NCBI GenBank assembly: GCA_025642065.1
Contig: JAODUP010000040.1
Location: forward strand, 1,872,501-1,936,500
Reading direction: 5' to 3'
Length of the DNA stretch: 64,000 nucleotides
Source of the DNA: Paralvinella palmiformis
Lineage: Eukaryota > Annelida > Polychaeta > Terebellida > Alvinellidae
Both the position numbers and the translations under genes were made by a program. Shown one piece after another: positions 52,650 to 63,793 of this stretch. The notes beneath the pieces were generated by a model. That model worked only from the letters and a program-made list of their open reading frames with translations. It was not told the DNA's origin and did not search any database. How positions within the stretch are numbered: position 1 is the stretch's first letter; every line of letters begins with the position of its first letter.

Positions 52650-55430
52650 AGAAATTTGATAGTAAATTCATACAGAATACCACATTGTTTAAAACACAAC
52701 AGGAAAACACAGTTAGAAGGTATTATTGAACACGATGAGAATATAAGCGATATCCAAGAAAGACAACAAGGAGCCAGAAACCTCGTGATGTATGGCATCC
52801 CAGAAAGTGATTCTTGTCAAAGTAAACAGAAAGACACATGACGAGACACAATTAAAGATGATTTGCCGTAATGGTTTAGGCACTGAAGCAAATGTCGAAG
52901 AATATACTAGACTTGGAGTCAAATTATCTAATAAACCAAAACCCCTGAGAGTCAAGCTATCAGATGCAAACACCGTGAAGAAAATACTAAGAAGGGGAAA
53001 AACTTAGCACAGTCGGGGGACGATAGGTGATGAATACGTACATCAAACGAGCGATAACCCTGGCCGAGAGAAAGGAGGACTACGAGCTCAAAGCAAAAAG
53101 ACAACAAGAAGGAAGAAGGGACACAGTGTAATATTCGACGAGAGAAGATAATCGAAAAATCTGTTCAATCCCAAACAACAACATATTTAAGACCAACCTT
53201 GTAAATATGTACAAAATGAATTGAGTTGTTTCTATACTAAGATTGACATTATATTGAATAAGAGTTCTTAACTTACTGTACACGAACACCAACCAGGTAT
53301 AATAGCTATAACGGAAACTCTAACAAAGAATAAGTATATGCACCCTGAAAACCTTGAATTTCAGAAACAGGTATATAATCATTGTGCAAATCTGGATCAA
53401 CCATAAAGAAGAGGTGTCATCCTGATGATCCTGTATACCAGATGAAACATAAGTGTTGCAGTTGTCAGAATTGCAGGTGACAAGAAATTCCAAGAATCAC
53501 CATGGGCCGAACTGAAGTTGAAGGATAAGCATACACTGCTGATCACTAGAAAATCATGAATACAAACCGTACCACCCTACCACTGCATTGATAGAAACAT
53601 AGATTAGTGGTATTGTTTCTTAAACAATATAAAACACCTGATGGACAAGTACGTACATCCCCAAATCCAGATTCAACCAGAAGAAGAGCCCAATGTACAT
53701 AAATTAAATGGCTATTGAGAAAATTAAGGAGAATTCCTGGAGATGGCGTGAAACATGCAATCCGATTGATTATAAAAAAAATATGCTAAGGCTTGGAACC
53801 AGGCAAATGGGTCTACCTGGCACATGAAGCAAAACAGAACCCCAAAGCTTTCTATCGCTATGCCCTGTCCAAGTTGAAAACTAGATCAACAATATCACAA
53901 CTAACCCAATCACATGGAAATTTTACAACAACAGATAAAGAAAAAGCTAATGTAATGAATAGATTCTTTACGTCAGTCTTCACAAGGGAAAACATTGCAG
54001 CATAGACCTGGAAAACATTAGATTTACACCCCATGAAATTCCAGAGAAACAGAGAAATTTAATTCTAACAAATCCCCTGGTCCTGATGGCATGCCCCCAA
54101 ATGTATTAAGGGAATTAAGTGCATTAACAGCGAAACCACTATGTGCCATCTACAGCCAATCCATGGAAACTGGAATACTGCCTAAAGATGGGCCATATTT
54201 CGCCAGTATTTAAAAAGGTAACCCAAAAACTGTAGACCAGTAAGACTCACTTTGCAAATTCATGGAGTCACCTATCAGGTATCACATCATGAATCACCTC
54301 ATAAGCAATCAGTTGTGGACAGCATGACAGCATGTCTTCACGAAGGAGCGTTCCTGTGAAACTCAGCTACTCGAATGGAATGGAATGAAGCTATGGACCA
54401 GGGAAATTATATAGACTGCATCTACCTTGACTTTAGCAAAGCATTTGATTCAGTCCCACATCAGCGCCTCCTCATAAAGCTAAGGAACTATGGGATTTCA
54501 AGCAAACTCATTCTGAGATTTCTTACTTGGAAGGGAACAACTGGTAACAGTAAATGGAGCAATGTAAATGGAGCAGTTACCGGTTGCAGAAGTACTAAGT
54601 GGAATACCCCAAGACAGTATGCTATGACCATTACTGTTCATTTGTTTTGTTAATGACATGCCAGATGTAGTTCATTCCCATATTCAGATGTTTGTGGGCG
54701 ATACTAAACTATACTATGAACTAAATAATGAACAGCAGGGGAGTCATTACAACAAGACCTCACAGCTCTTGAAAACTGGACAGAAACATGGCGATTAAAT
54801 TTCAATGCCAAAAAAGTAAAGTGATGCATCTAGGTCCAAGCAACGCCAGGCACAACTACCAGCTATGACAAATGGAAGCCTCCAGGTACATCTAAAATAA
54901 TCTGAGCCGGAGAAGGATCATGGCATACAAATCGACCCTAAACAGACATTCAGTGCACATTATGAACAGAAGGCGCGTCCACTGCCAACCAGATTCTGGA
55001 AATTATCAGACGATCATATACATACCTAGATGACCAAACTGTATAGCTCATTAGTTATACCACACTTGGAGTGTGGAAATGGAGCATGAAGTCCGGTGTT
55101 TAGAAAAGATACAATCCTGTTAGAAAGCATTCAAGGATAATACAATGTTGAAGCAACATACATTAAACTGGACACTACGAACACCAAAGGGCACAAATAC
55201 AAACTCAAGAAGGAAAGAGAAGCCAGAACCTCCAGGAGAAACTTCTTCACTGGAACTCCTGGAACAGTTTACCAGAATGCCTTTAAAGCACGCCTCGATA
55301 AGCATTGGAACTGTTTTAAGCATAGCCAACTCTCGGTCCGTGATAATTTCAATTTTGCAAAATCTCTGTACCATAGGCCTGGACCTGAAAAAGACTCATA
55401 GCATAGAAATCAGTAGCTGATGAGTATGAA
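52650..55430 (+). mobile_element. Degenerate non-LTR retrotransposon (CR1/Jockey-like)
   Basis: Pieces in all three plus frames, broken by many stops and frameshifts. An ORF1-like stretch reads RQQGARNLVMYGIPESDS and YTRLGVKLSNKPKPLRVKL (52760-53000). Reverse transcriptase: NSNKSPGPDGMPPNVLREL (54060-54120), YLDFSKAFDSVPHQRLLIKL (54425-54480), FVGDTKLYYEL where FADD is expected (54690-54720), and VIPHLECGNGA (55055). The C-terminal tail is WNSWNSLPECL (55250). It is clade-level recognition only. The copy is dead. Confidence 0.8.
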
Positions 55431-56740
55431 TACGGGTATCAGTTATATTAAGAAATTAACATTCTTAATAATTCTTAATTACTTGATTAATTAACTGTTT
55501 TAACATTGTGAGCATTCGCATCTAATTAATTGGTTCCATAACCTAGCACCTGTATAATACTAATATTAGTAATATTCACATTAAATTTATTTTCGTCTTT
55601 ACAATTAATTGTGCATGAACAATTTGAAGTGGACATGAAATATTGAAATTGGTTGGATATTATTGTTTATGAATATCCACTGATAATTTTGTATATCATT
55701 ATGAAGCAGCACACGTTATTGTTTGAAGAATTGTGAGCCTATAATAAGCTGAATTCACAATACAACTTAATATTCTCGTTTGTTCGTGCTAGCCAAGAAC
55801 GTAGTGGGAGTCGATGTAGAAATTTAAGACTGTTTTCGCGTAATCAAATACTATTTCTTCCCACTGTAATTCATGTTCCCAATGCTGCATGCATATACAT
55901 TTCCGTTGTCCATTGTATGGGAAAGTGCATACAGGGACGGACTAGATTCACTGTGGCAAGATTTCCAAAACGCCAGTAAACTGAACGAAGTCTTCAAATA
56001 TGGCAACTGGTTAAGTCCAGCGCCATAGCCATCCAAAAAGTAAACAAGTGTGCAAGAACTTTATTATGTGGACATTTATCAAGTTCAGGGTTAGAACACA
56101 ATCAATAGAGTATGGTTGGTAAACGAGAAGCTGTTCACAAAGAGAGTTTTCCAGCACTACTATCTGTTAACCTACCCTCAAAACCGATACCATGATAACA
56201 TATGTTTACAAACACACCAGTGTTTGGTGACCAAGACAAATAATTCCGGTAATTTGTTTCATGGGATTAAACCAGGTTCCCAAGAAGCCATGCACTTGTC
56301 TCATCTGTATACCACGTGATCCATGCCAGTGGTATCCAGGATACAATAAAACTACTAGATGATAATGATGATGATGATGATGTTTGGAATTTTACGGCTA
56401 CCTTTCCACGAGGTAGGCTAAATGGGCCGAGCGACCTCCAAAGGTAATGAGGCGAATTGAAAGATAAAACACCATTCAGACATGCCCACGCCGAGATTTG
56501 AACTCAAGTGGTAATGAAACTACCAGGAAGTTTTAGTCTAATGCAGTGATAGTGTTACTGAAGTCACTCTGTAGCAGGGAAATAACAAATGTGGTCTGCG
56601 GTACTATTTCATTAACCTTCATGACAAAGGATTCAAACACCTCTGTGACACAGCCAAGGACGCTATAGACAAACATCGAAACATCTCGTACGCTTACAGA
56701 TTAATACTCAATTTGTGTGTGTTTTATATGTGTTATGCAT
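55431..56740. other. Intergenic stretch with one exon-like fragment
   Basis: Mostly AT-rich. At about 56580-56702 the plus strand reads CGLRYYFINLHDKGFKHLCD then TAKDAIDKHRNISYAY in one frame. It looks protein-like but has no identified family or partner exons. The family B SINE lies at 56370-56530. Confidence 0.35.
56370..56530 (-). mobile_element. tRNA-derived SINE, family B
   Basis: Reverse orientation: an ATC-repeat tail at 56361-56380, AGGCTAAATGGGCCGAGCGA, and a B box as GAGATTTGAACTCAAG. Confidence 0.8.
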
Positions 56741-58143
56741 GCATAGGTCAATTCCACCTCAAATTGACCAATTCCAATTCAATTCCAAAATTTTCAATTC
56801 CAATTTTTTCCGACTCTTTTTTTGCCTAATATTTTTTACCATGAGTAGATACTCCGAGTACCTACTTGGAATATAAAGTAGTTTCTATTCCAAGTAGGAA
56901 TGTCATAGAAGAAATATTTTTAAAAAAATGGTAAATTAATTTGTGGATTTAATTTAATTTGGCCTGTTCTAAACATTGAAGAGGGGTACATTCCTAATAG
57001 CAATGTTCTGGATCAATTTGGTTCCAGTATGTAAGTGTTAATATGGTAAAATTAGCGCAAGTCTAACCACAAGACACTTTTAGCTAGAGGTATTATATCA
57101 CGTGGTGGATCATAGTCTTGAGTGCATCCCCATGTAAGAGTATATTTTCTAATCATCAACGGTGTGTTTATATTCCACTGCCCAGTAGGAGCCTTGAAAC
57201 GAATGTATTTGCTTAGCTCCGCCCAGCAGGGGTCAGATTCTGTATTTACTTTCACAACCCTGCTGGGTACTAAACCAATGATATAAGGTTAGTTTACAAA
57301 ATCTCTCAAATGGTTATTAAAAAATTAGGTCTGGGGACAGGCTATAGTAGTCACAGTTTGAGGAGAGGAGACCTATCTTTGGCCCCAGATTGGCATTTCC
57401 GATGAGATGAAAAATTAATTAATTCCTAAATAGCAATATCTCTATATAGATTACAGGTATGCTATGCGGTGGTGTCACAGTCGGTGCGGAGTCCATGGTA
57501 TCCAGACCATTTTAATTGGTTAAATGTTCACTTGGGGTGCCACAGTCGGTGAGCATATATATATATATATATATATATAAAAGGAGCTCCGATGGCCTAG
57601 CGGTTAAGCACTCGGCACTTGGTGCCAACGGTCGCAGGTTCGAACCCCGTAAGAGGTCGAAACATTTCCAGGGATTAATTTCTCGGCTCACTACATCGTG
57701 GGTGGCTGACCACGTTAAATGGCGCTGCCGTCTTCACTGAATTATGTAAAATAAAGGGGGACGTTAAAAAAACCCTGAGGACGTAAAACACTCTAGCAGT
57801 GACCACCCTCAGGGTATTTCCGCTCCATCTTTCCGTACTGCTCCCCTGTGAGTGGTGGGGGAGGGGATTACTCAACCACTCCAACATAGAGGCTGTGCTG
57901 AATAAGCGACAGCCTGGGGATTCTCTCAGAACAACAAAACAAACAAAGCTGTGGATCATTATGGTTCCAGTATATTGATAACACCACATTTAAGTGTTAA
58001 CATTGTAAAAATGGTATATTAATTTTTGGATTTTGTTTAGTAGAAAACTTCAAATTCAAAATTTCTAAATTCCAATTTCTCAATTCCAATTCATTTAAAA
58101 AAAATAATCAATTCCAATTCCGGAATTGAATTACCCCATGTCT
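56741..58143. repeat. Dispersed AT-rich repeat, copy 2, carrying a SINE
   Basis: Reverse copy of 4913-5822. It starts with GGTCAATTCCACC and ends with CAATTCCGGAATTGAATTAC, outlining an inverted-terminus element interrupted by the family A SINE at 57583-57745. The tail 57765-57945 is GC-richer and unassigned. Confidence 0.65.
57583..57745 (+). mobile_element. tRNA-derived SINE, family A, copy 1
   Basis: A-box-like TGGCCTAGCGGTTAAGCAC and B-box GGTTCGAACCC with tRNA spacing, then a body (CATTTCCAGGGATTAATTTC ... TGGCGCTGCCGTCTTCACTG). It directly follows a (TA)n tract at 57555-57579. A second copy in reverse lies at 58700-58864. Confidence 0.85.
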
Positions 58144-58152
58144 AGATACATA

Positions 58153-58155
<3 letters not shown>

Positions 58156-58210
<55 letters not shown>
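58156..58210. repeat. (TA)n microsatellite
   Basis: About 27 TA units next to the end of the dispersed repeat copy 2. Confidence 0.95.
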
Positions 58211-58211
<1 letters not shown>

Positions 58212-58439
58212 CAAAGTTTTAAATATTCTGATAAATACATACATATATATCTTCTATTTTATTATTGTCACATTTGGCTATTCATATTTCATCAAAATGT
58301 GAAGTAGTCATATTTAAGCATTAACTAACTCATCTAATTATGTATTTACGCCATTTCTAAGACTATAATTATAAAGAAAACTAATTTAGAATTGAACTGA
58401 GTTGACTAGGTTAACCGTGGCATTGGTTATACTTGACAA

Positions 58440-58545
58440 GAGGCGCACATTATCCGACAAACATAGGTATGAGTAATATTCGAACCCACAACCTGGAGGT
58501 TTGCAGCACAACTAACCATTACGCTAGTGGAGTGTAATGAAAGTT
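58440..58545 (-). mobile_element. tRNA-derived SINE, family C
   Basis: On the minus strand: TAGCGTAATGGTTAG (A box) and GGTTGTGGGTTCGAATA (B box). A related head is seen at 16268-16425. Confidence 0.7.
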
Positions 58546-58699
58546 AGTTTTGTAAGTTCATCTACACCACAGTTATGTCAACATGACCTGTTTGGTTTAG
58601 TTACTTTAGTATCTGTATCAATGTATATTTAGTTGTACTCTTTTACTGTAAATATTCCTATGTGGACTATCTTAAACTGTTCTACCTTCTATCTTAAGC

Positions 58700-58864
58700 C
58701 TGATAATTCAGTGGAGACGGCAGCGCTATTTAACGTGGTCATCCACCCACGATGTTGTGAGCCGAGAAATTAATCCCTGGAAATGTTTCGACCTCTTGCG
58801 GGGTTCGAAGCTGTGATCGTTGGCACCAAGTGCCGGGTGCTCAACCGCTAGCCACCAAGCTCAC
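58700..58864 (-). mobile_element. tRNA-derived SINE, family A, copy 2
   Basis: Reverse-oriented copy of 57583-57745 with a damaged B box (TTCGAAGCTGTG on the plus strand). It abuts a (TA)n tract starting at about 58873. Confidence 0.85.
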
Positions 58865-58867
58865 TAT

Positions 58868-58872
<5 letters not shown>

Positions 58873-58927
<55 letters not shown>
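58873..58927. repeat. (TA)n microsatellite
   Basis: About 27 units abutting SINE family A copy 2. Reading through it gives the IYIYIY peptides in both strands, which are not proteins. Confidence 0.95.
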
Positions 58928-58931
<4 letters not shown>

Positions 58932-58939
58932 CTGTGTTG

Positions 58940-59205
58940 GTACCTTGCGATTGTGAGGGGGCTTGTGTGTCTGAAGGACTCTGCATGGAAGCTATACCGG
59001 CGGGGGCTTAAGCCCTAGCTGACAGGTTTAACCAAGTCGGACATGTCTCAGAGGAGGGACCAGTCGAAACCCAGCATCTAGTCCTCCAGGTTGGGGGTTG
59101 AGCATGGGACTAACAATACCAGCCTGTAAAAACAAACAGATACATGGAAACTACAACAACACTTAACATATTGTTGTAGCCTTATGTCCCACTGGGATGA
59201 AGTGG
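58940..59205 (+). repeat. GC-richer unidentified repeat between two (TA)n tracts
   Basis: Contains TTGTGAGGGGGCTTGTGTGT, AAGCCCTAGCTGACAGG and AACCCAGCATCTAGTCCTCC. Composition differs sharply from its flanks. It looks like part of a dispersed retroelement, possibly a LINE 5' region, but I cannot name the family. Confidence 0.5.
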
Positions 59206-59209
59206 ATAA

Positions 59210-59210
<1 letters not shown>

Positions 59211-59268
<58 letters not shown>
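59211..59268. repeat. (TA)n microsatellite
   Basis: About 29 units, the longest in the window. Shorter tracts occur near 7967, 14713, 16195, 29224, 32556 and 57555, and a (TG)n at 40079-40103 in PLK4. Confidence 0.95.
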
Positions 59269-59276
<8 letters not shown>

Positions 59277-59465
59277 ATATAATAATATTCAATAAATATA
59301 AATGAGCTTGTACAAATCCAACAATGGTACGTCTAATCTCCATACATTAACTAAGCAATAGCATATCTGTCTTTTTTTTAAGCCTAGACACGTACTGATC
59401 ACATGATATATATAATAAGATATCTTGATTTAACAGAATAAATGAAGGATATATTGCCAGCTATG

Positions 59466-59738
59466 CAGGACCGGATTTAGACCCCATGACTAATAGAATT
59501 TGGAGCCGCTTCAAGGGCCCCAATGAATGTAAAAGACCCACTTCTACTAGACGGGTCCCTATTACTTTAAACTGTTTCAAATTAGTTCAGAGAAGCCTCA
59601 TTAAATATGAATATATACAAATCTCTTCTGTTCTTATATCTTTAATTTGTTTTAGTTTATCCAATGGTCCCAAGACTAGAGGGCCCTTGGGGCCCCTGGG
59701 CTGTTGCCCATACTAGCCCATATGTAAATCCGGCGCTG
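59466..59738. mobile_element. hAT-like MITE with perfect 8-bp target duplication
   Basis: The ends CAGGACCGGATTTA and (reverse-complemented) CAGCGCCGGATTTA are flanked by the identical octamer cagctatg at 59458-59465 and 59739-59746. CAG termini plus an 8-bp duplication are diagnostic of the hAT superfamily. It is 273 bp, non-coding, with a GGCCC-rich end. Confidence 0.85.
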
Positions 59739-60167
59739 CAGCTATGTGTTGTAACATTACTTGTTAGTGTAATACTTCAACTAGTAAAGAGCGCTGCGGC
59801 AGTTAGGTTGCGGCAACTAGTTTTCAGTTTGATAGTGAATTGCCAATACAGCGTTATTGCGAATTATTTGATAGATGAGCCTGCATATGAAAAAAAACCC
59901 AGCTAATCTAGTTTTATTTAGAATAAATTATATGAAAACGCCCACTCACGGTATGGTAAACAAAAAGGTTTTTATTTGTTTATAAATAACCCTCTAAACC
60001 AATTAAGGGCGGATCAGATCAGTCACGCCACCTAGATGGCATTAAAATGATAAAACATTATTTTGGGTCTAGAAAACAGAAGGTATTAAGATATTATCAA
60101 ATACTTGTGTATTAAATGATCATGTCTCATACATCTCCATCCACACCTCCATATTATGATTAGTATA

Positions 60168-60350
60168 TTCGCCTCCGTGGTCTAGTTGCTAGCGCGTTGG
60201 GCCCCATATCACTACCACCTGAGTTCGAATCTCGGCGTGAGCATACCTGAAGAGTTTTTCATTTTTAACTTCGTTTCAATACCTTTGGAGGTCGCTCGGC
60301 CCGTTTAGCTTACCATGTGCACAAAAGTGGCCGTAAAACACTAATAGTGG
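60168..60350 (+). mobile_element. tRNA-derived SINE, family B
   Basis: CCGTGGTCTAGTTGCTAGCG and GAGTTCGAATCTCGGCG, the family B body and a truncated tail (TAAAACACTAATAG). The best-preserved promoter boxes of the family here. Confidence 0.85.
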
Positions 60351-60734
60351 TCGATTAAAATATGCCTAGATATAACCAGTAAACCAACTATAGCAAGGGC
60401 CAACAATATCACACTTTGCGCGGTATTCACCGGGAGATGACTACATTTTGGTGGCTCTACAGATTTTGGCGCGAGGCTTGTAGAAGGTGCATCTTGGAGT
60501 AGAGAGCTATTCTTTGCCTGGGCCCAAGTCATATGATGATTGTATCTAATTTGGCAGTTCTCACTTTGTGGAACATGTTGCCGGGGGGAGATTGAAGCGC
60601 GTTTTCTCTTGAAATATTTAAACCTTCTTTATTAATTCTACATTATTATAATAATAATTATTAAAATTATTGGATACTGGTAACTTGATTTGTATACTAC
60701 CGTTTTTTTGTATTGCTTATATATGTAAATTTTG

Positions 60735-60885
60735 CTGTTTTACATCCATCTTCGTCTACATCATCATAGGCTAAATTAATGCACCGAGAAAGCTCAGAGC
60801 CAATTAAGCGAAATGTAAGATGAAACACTCTTTAGACATAGCCCAGCCATGATTTGAACCCAGATACCAGGGATTTCTAGCCAAC
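60735..60885 (-). mobile_element. tRNA-derived SINE, family B, degraded
   Basis: Reverse orientation: ATCATCATAGGCTAAATTAATG, GATGAAACACTCTTTAGACA and GATTTGAACCCAGAT. Confidence 0.65.
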
Positions 60886-63125
60886 TATGAGGGCAGCAGG
60901 CATGATGTTGTTTTAACATGGGCATGCAATTGAAAATTAGATCGATATATATAGCTAATTCAGATATCTTTTCTGATTTATGTTATAATTTTGTTGAAAA
61001 GCCGTCGTCTACCAGGGATAAACCACAATCGGTACCCACCAGCGTCAGGTCATCCTGGTGGCTCATCCGTGGTAAGCTGTTTTCGTGGAATATCTCTTTC
61101 CCTATTTTCACCTGATTTATCTCCATCTTTCTGACAGCTCCGCCTACGTATCAGTCAGCTGCACTGACCTGTACGTATAGATTATGGACCATCTCACAAA
61201 AATAGTTTTAGTCACACATACATGTCAGCGACCGCTATATCGATAAACAATTCTTCAAACAATATAATAATCTATTACGTATATGACATATTCTTATGCA
61301 ATAAAGCTTGGCCGATTTTAACTGTCTACATATTTTACCTGAAATATTTTAATTAGCGCGAGTTGCTTCTAGCCATATTCAATTGTTTGAACGTAATTAA
61401 TTAATTAAACAAACACTTTTCTCAATTTGTACTGAAATATCAACAGTTTCTTGCTTCTTTCTATATAGACCACCATTTAACGGCATACATTTTGTTTCTT
61501 CGTTAAGAAAGGTATATATTGCCGCCAGAGACACTCGACAAGCGATTTTCTGGATTTTTAGTAATCTGTTGATGGTATTTTATAACAATATTATTTACTG
61601 ATCATTCGTTGATGGACTATCGTATTCTAAGTTGTGCGACAGTTTACGGACATAATTTATGGGGAGTTAGAACTACTATAAAACTGTCCGTTTGGTGTCC
61701 GTAGAATGTTGAATAAGTTAACTTTATAACTTGTTTGATTTACAGGAGAGCTCCGTCATGAATCGAACATTGAAAAAAGTATTTATTATTTCACGCGTTA
61801 TAATTATCCCCATTTTATGAAAATGGATGATCACCTGTTTGAAGGTCACGTTAAAGACACCAGGATTCAATTATGTCCTGGTTAACGTTTCCCTTGTAAC
61901 ATAGTCAGACGACTAGTTCTTTTAGCTGTATTTATCAACTATTCATCAATACCTATATACATTACTGATTATATTACAGTTGTCACCAGTAATGCGATCG
62001 AAAATGTATTGGCCTAGAGGTATTATAACAAGAGTTGATAGTTTAACGATAGCACCTTCTTTTCCATTTTTTACAGCTCTAGCTTATTCAGTTTATCAAA
62101 TATTTTGATGAAACTAATTCCGTTAATTCAAAAATAATGTAGTTGGTATTGGTAGAGTTCTGCTTGGCCGGATCTACTTTCTCCATCAATGGGCCTTTCA
62201 TTGAAAACACTCACCATGCGTATAAATTAAGCAGTTTCCATTTTATTATGTATCGCACAATCATAGACAAATGATTACTCGTATTATTTTGATAAAAACA
62301 TTGTACCAAACATATGTGTTATTCTTTACCCTGAATATATGTACAGCACAAGCATACAAGCTTTAGTGTATATCGATCAATCCTAATCTCAAGTTTTAAT
62401 CAGATTAAAATTTAAGAATTTGTATATAAAGTGAACGAATGTTATAATCTGGTGATGACAGGACCTAATAAAAACCCCATTGATTAGCTTTAGCCACTGA
62501 TTAGAGGTGTGCAATCATCATACCCTGGCACAGCCATAACTGAATGGTAGCTTAGAAAATCTTCTACTCTCTGCCCATAACAAGATAATGGGAATTGCTA
62601 CAAAATAGGTTTACAATTAATATGGATGCTTTGAAGGTGATTAATTCAGTTCAGGTGTTTAAATATTGATTGAAAATTGAAATTCTCATAATATCTGGCA
62701 TTTGTTAAAAATTATCAGTGTTTCCCACAATCCCATTAAACATGGATATTACTGAGGAACATAAGGCTTTGTAATATAAACATATGATATCTGAACCAAA
62801 TGTAGACATTAAAGTAATAGATGTCTTCCAATATTCAAAAAAAACATCTGTTACATTAAATTAAAAGCTAGGTGTCAAAGTTTATTGAAATGAAACTAGC
62901 TACAGCCCAAACTACCAATGTATCACAGGACCAGTAATTTCATGATTTAGTCATAAGAAACATTGCCATATATTCTATTAATACATAGTCTCATTTCCTT
63001 CCTTTGCACAATCACAAGTTGTTGACTTTTCTTCTTCAATTTTAGCCTCAGTCTGGTAGATATCTGGGAGAAATATTTCATCAGCCAAAGTATTTCTCAC
63101 CATTCCAAGAGCCAGATGGAACCTT

Positions 63126-63793
63126 TCAACATGATCCAAATGGACAAACTCCTGGAATAGGAGGTCCATGATGTGGACCACCATGATGATGTCCATGATG
63201 ATGTGGTCCACGGTGAAATGGCCCATGGCGAGGTGGAGGTCCTCCACAGCATCCGTATCCCTGAAACAGTTAGAAAGGGCAATCATTACTCAAACGCCAT
63301 GAAATCAATGCTTATTATCATACTCTAAAAGAAATACAACTAGTAAGAAATAATAAATTGAAGAAAGTAAAACTCACTGGACCACGACCACAACATGGAT
63401 GAGAGATAGCAGTCATGTTGTGCTCACTGTGTAAGCCTTTGGCCTTGCATCTGGAACACAGATCATAGTCTTGACAGACTGTACACTTGTAGCGTACTCC
63501 GTAGACTCTTCCTTCACAGCCATTACAGAACACATTAGGGTGGAACACACCATTTTCTTCTTCTGGACCAGGATTAATGGATATCTCTACAAATAAAAAA
63601 ATTCCATTTAGCACAATAATGGGCGAGCAGAAAAAGAAACATTTTAATACATGTTGAATGTTTAATTGACTTTCTCACACATATAAACACACGATACCTT
63701 TTATATAAACTTTGAAGACTCCATCATTCACAAATCCCAAAGCTTCAGTCTGTTCTTCATCACTGGAGAATGCAATCAATTCTTCGCCTTTAT
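63126..63793 (-). pseudogene. SQSTM1-like paralogue, C-terminally truncated, 5' end outside window
   Basis: Exons 63793-63698 (96 nt), 63586-63378 (209 nt) and 63260-63126 have the same lengths (first two) and phases as SQSTM1 exons 2, 3 and 4. They encode the second half of PB1 (IAFSSDEEQTEALGFV), an intact ZZ finger (VFCNGCEGRVYG, CTVCQDYDLCSRC, HSEHNM), then a His-rich tail (HHHGHHHGGPHHG) and a TGA after VCPFGSC, where the parent has GLRGK. After the stop, similarity resumes weakly in another frame (PDIYQTEAK against RDFWQTANQ). No LIR or UBA is seen to 61000. It is either a decaying duplicate or a short PB1-ZZ protein. The first PB1 exon would lie beyond 64000. Confidence 0.75.

Larger units (their letters stand above)
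59750..62977. other. Intergenic stretch downstream of the SQSTM1-like gene
   Basis: Holds family B SINE copies (60168, 60735). A minus-strand 63-codon frame (60532-60341) ends in a hydrophobic segment (SVILLALAIVGLLVI). At about 60990-61070 the plus strand reads KPSSTRDKPQSVPTSVRSSW before a GTAAGC donor. Neither can be assigned. From 61200 to 62977 I see only AT-rich non-coding DNA and no SQSTM1 LIR or UBA exon. Confidence 0.4.

Noticed and set aside
57583..57660. A genuine tRNA gene
   Set aside because: A and B boxes exist but the cloverleaf is poor, and a second reversed copy with the same non-tRNA body at 58700-58864 shows it is a SINE.
60341..60532. Small tail-anchored-like protein (SVILLALAIVGLLVI end)
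   Set aside because: Short, beside a SINE, without homology I recognise; kept only as a note.
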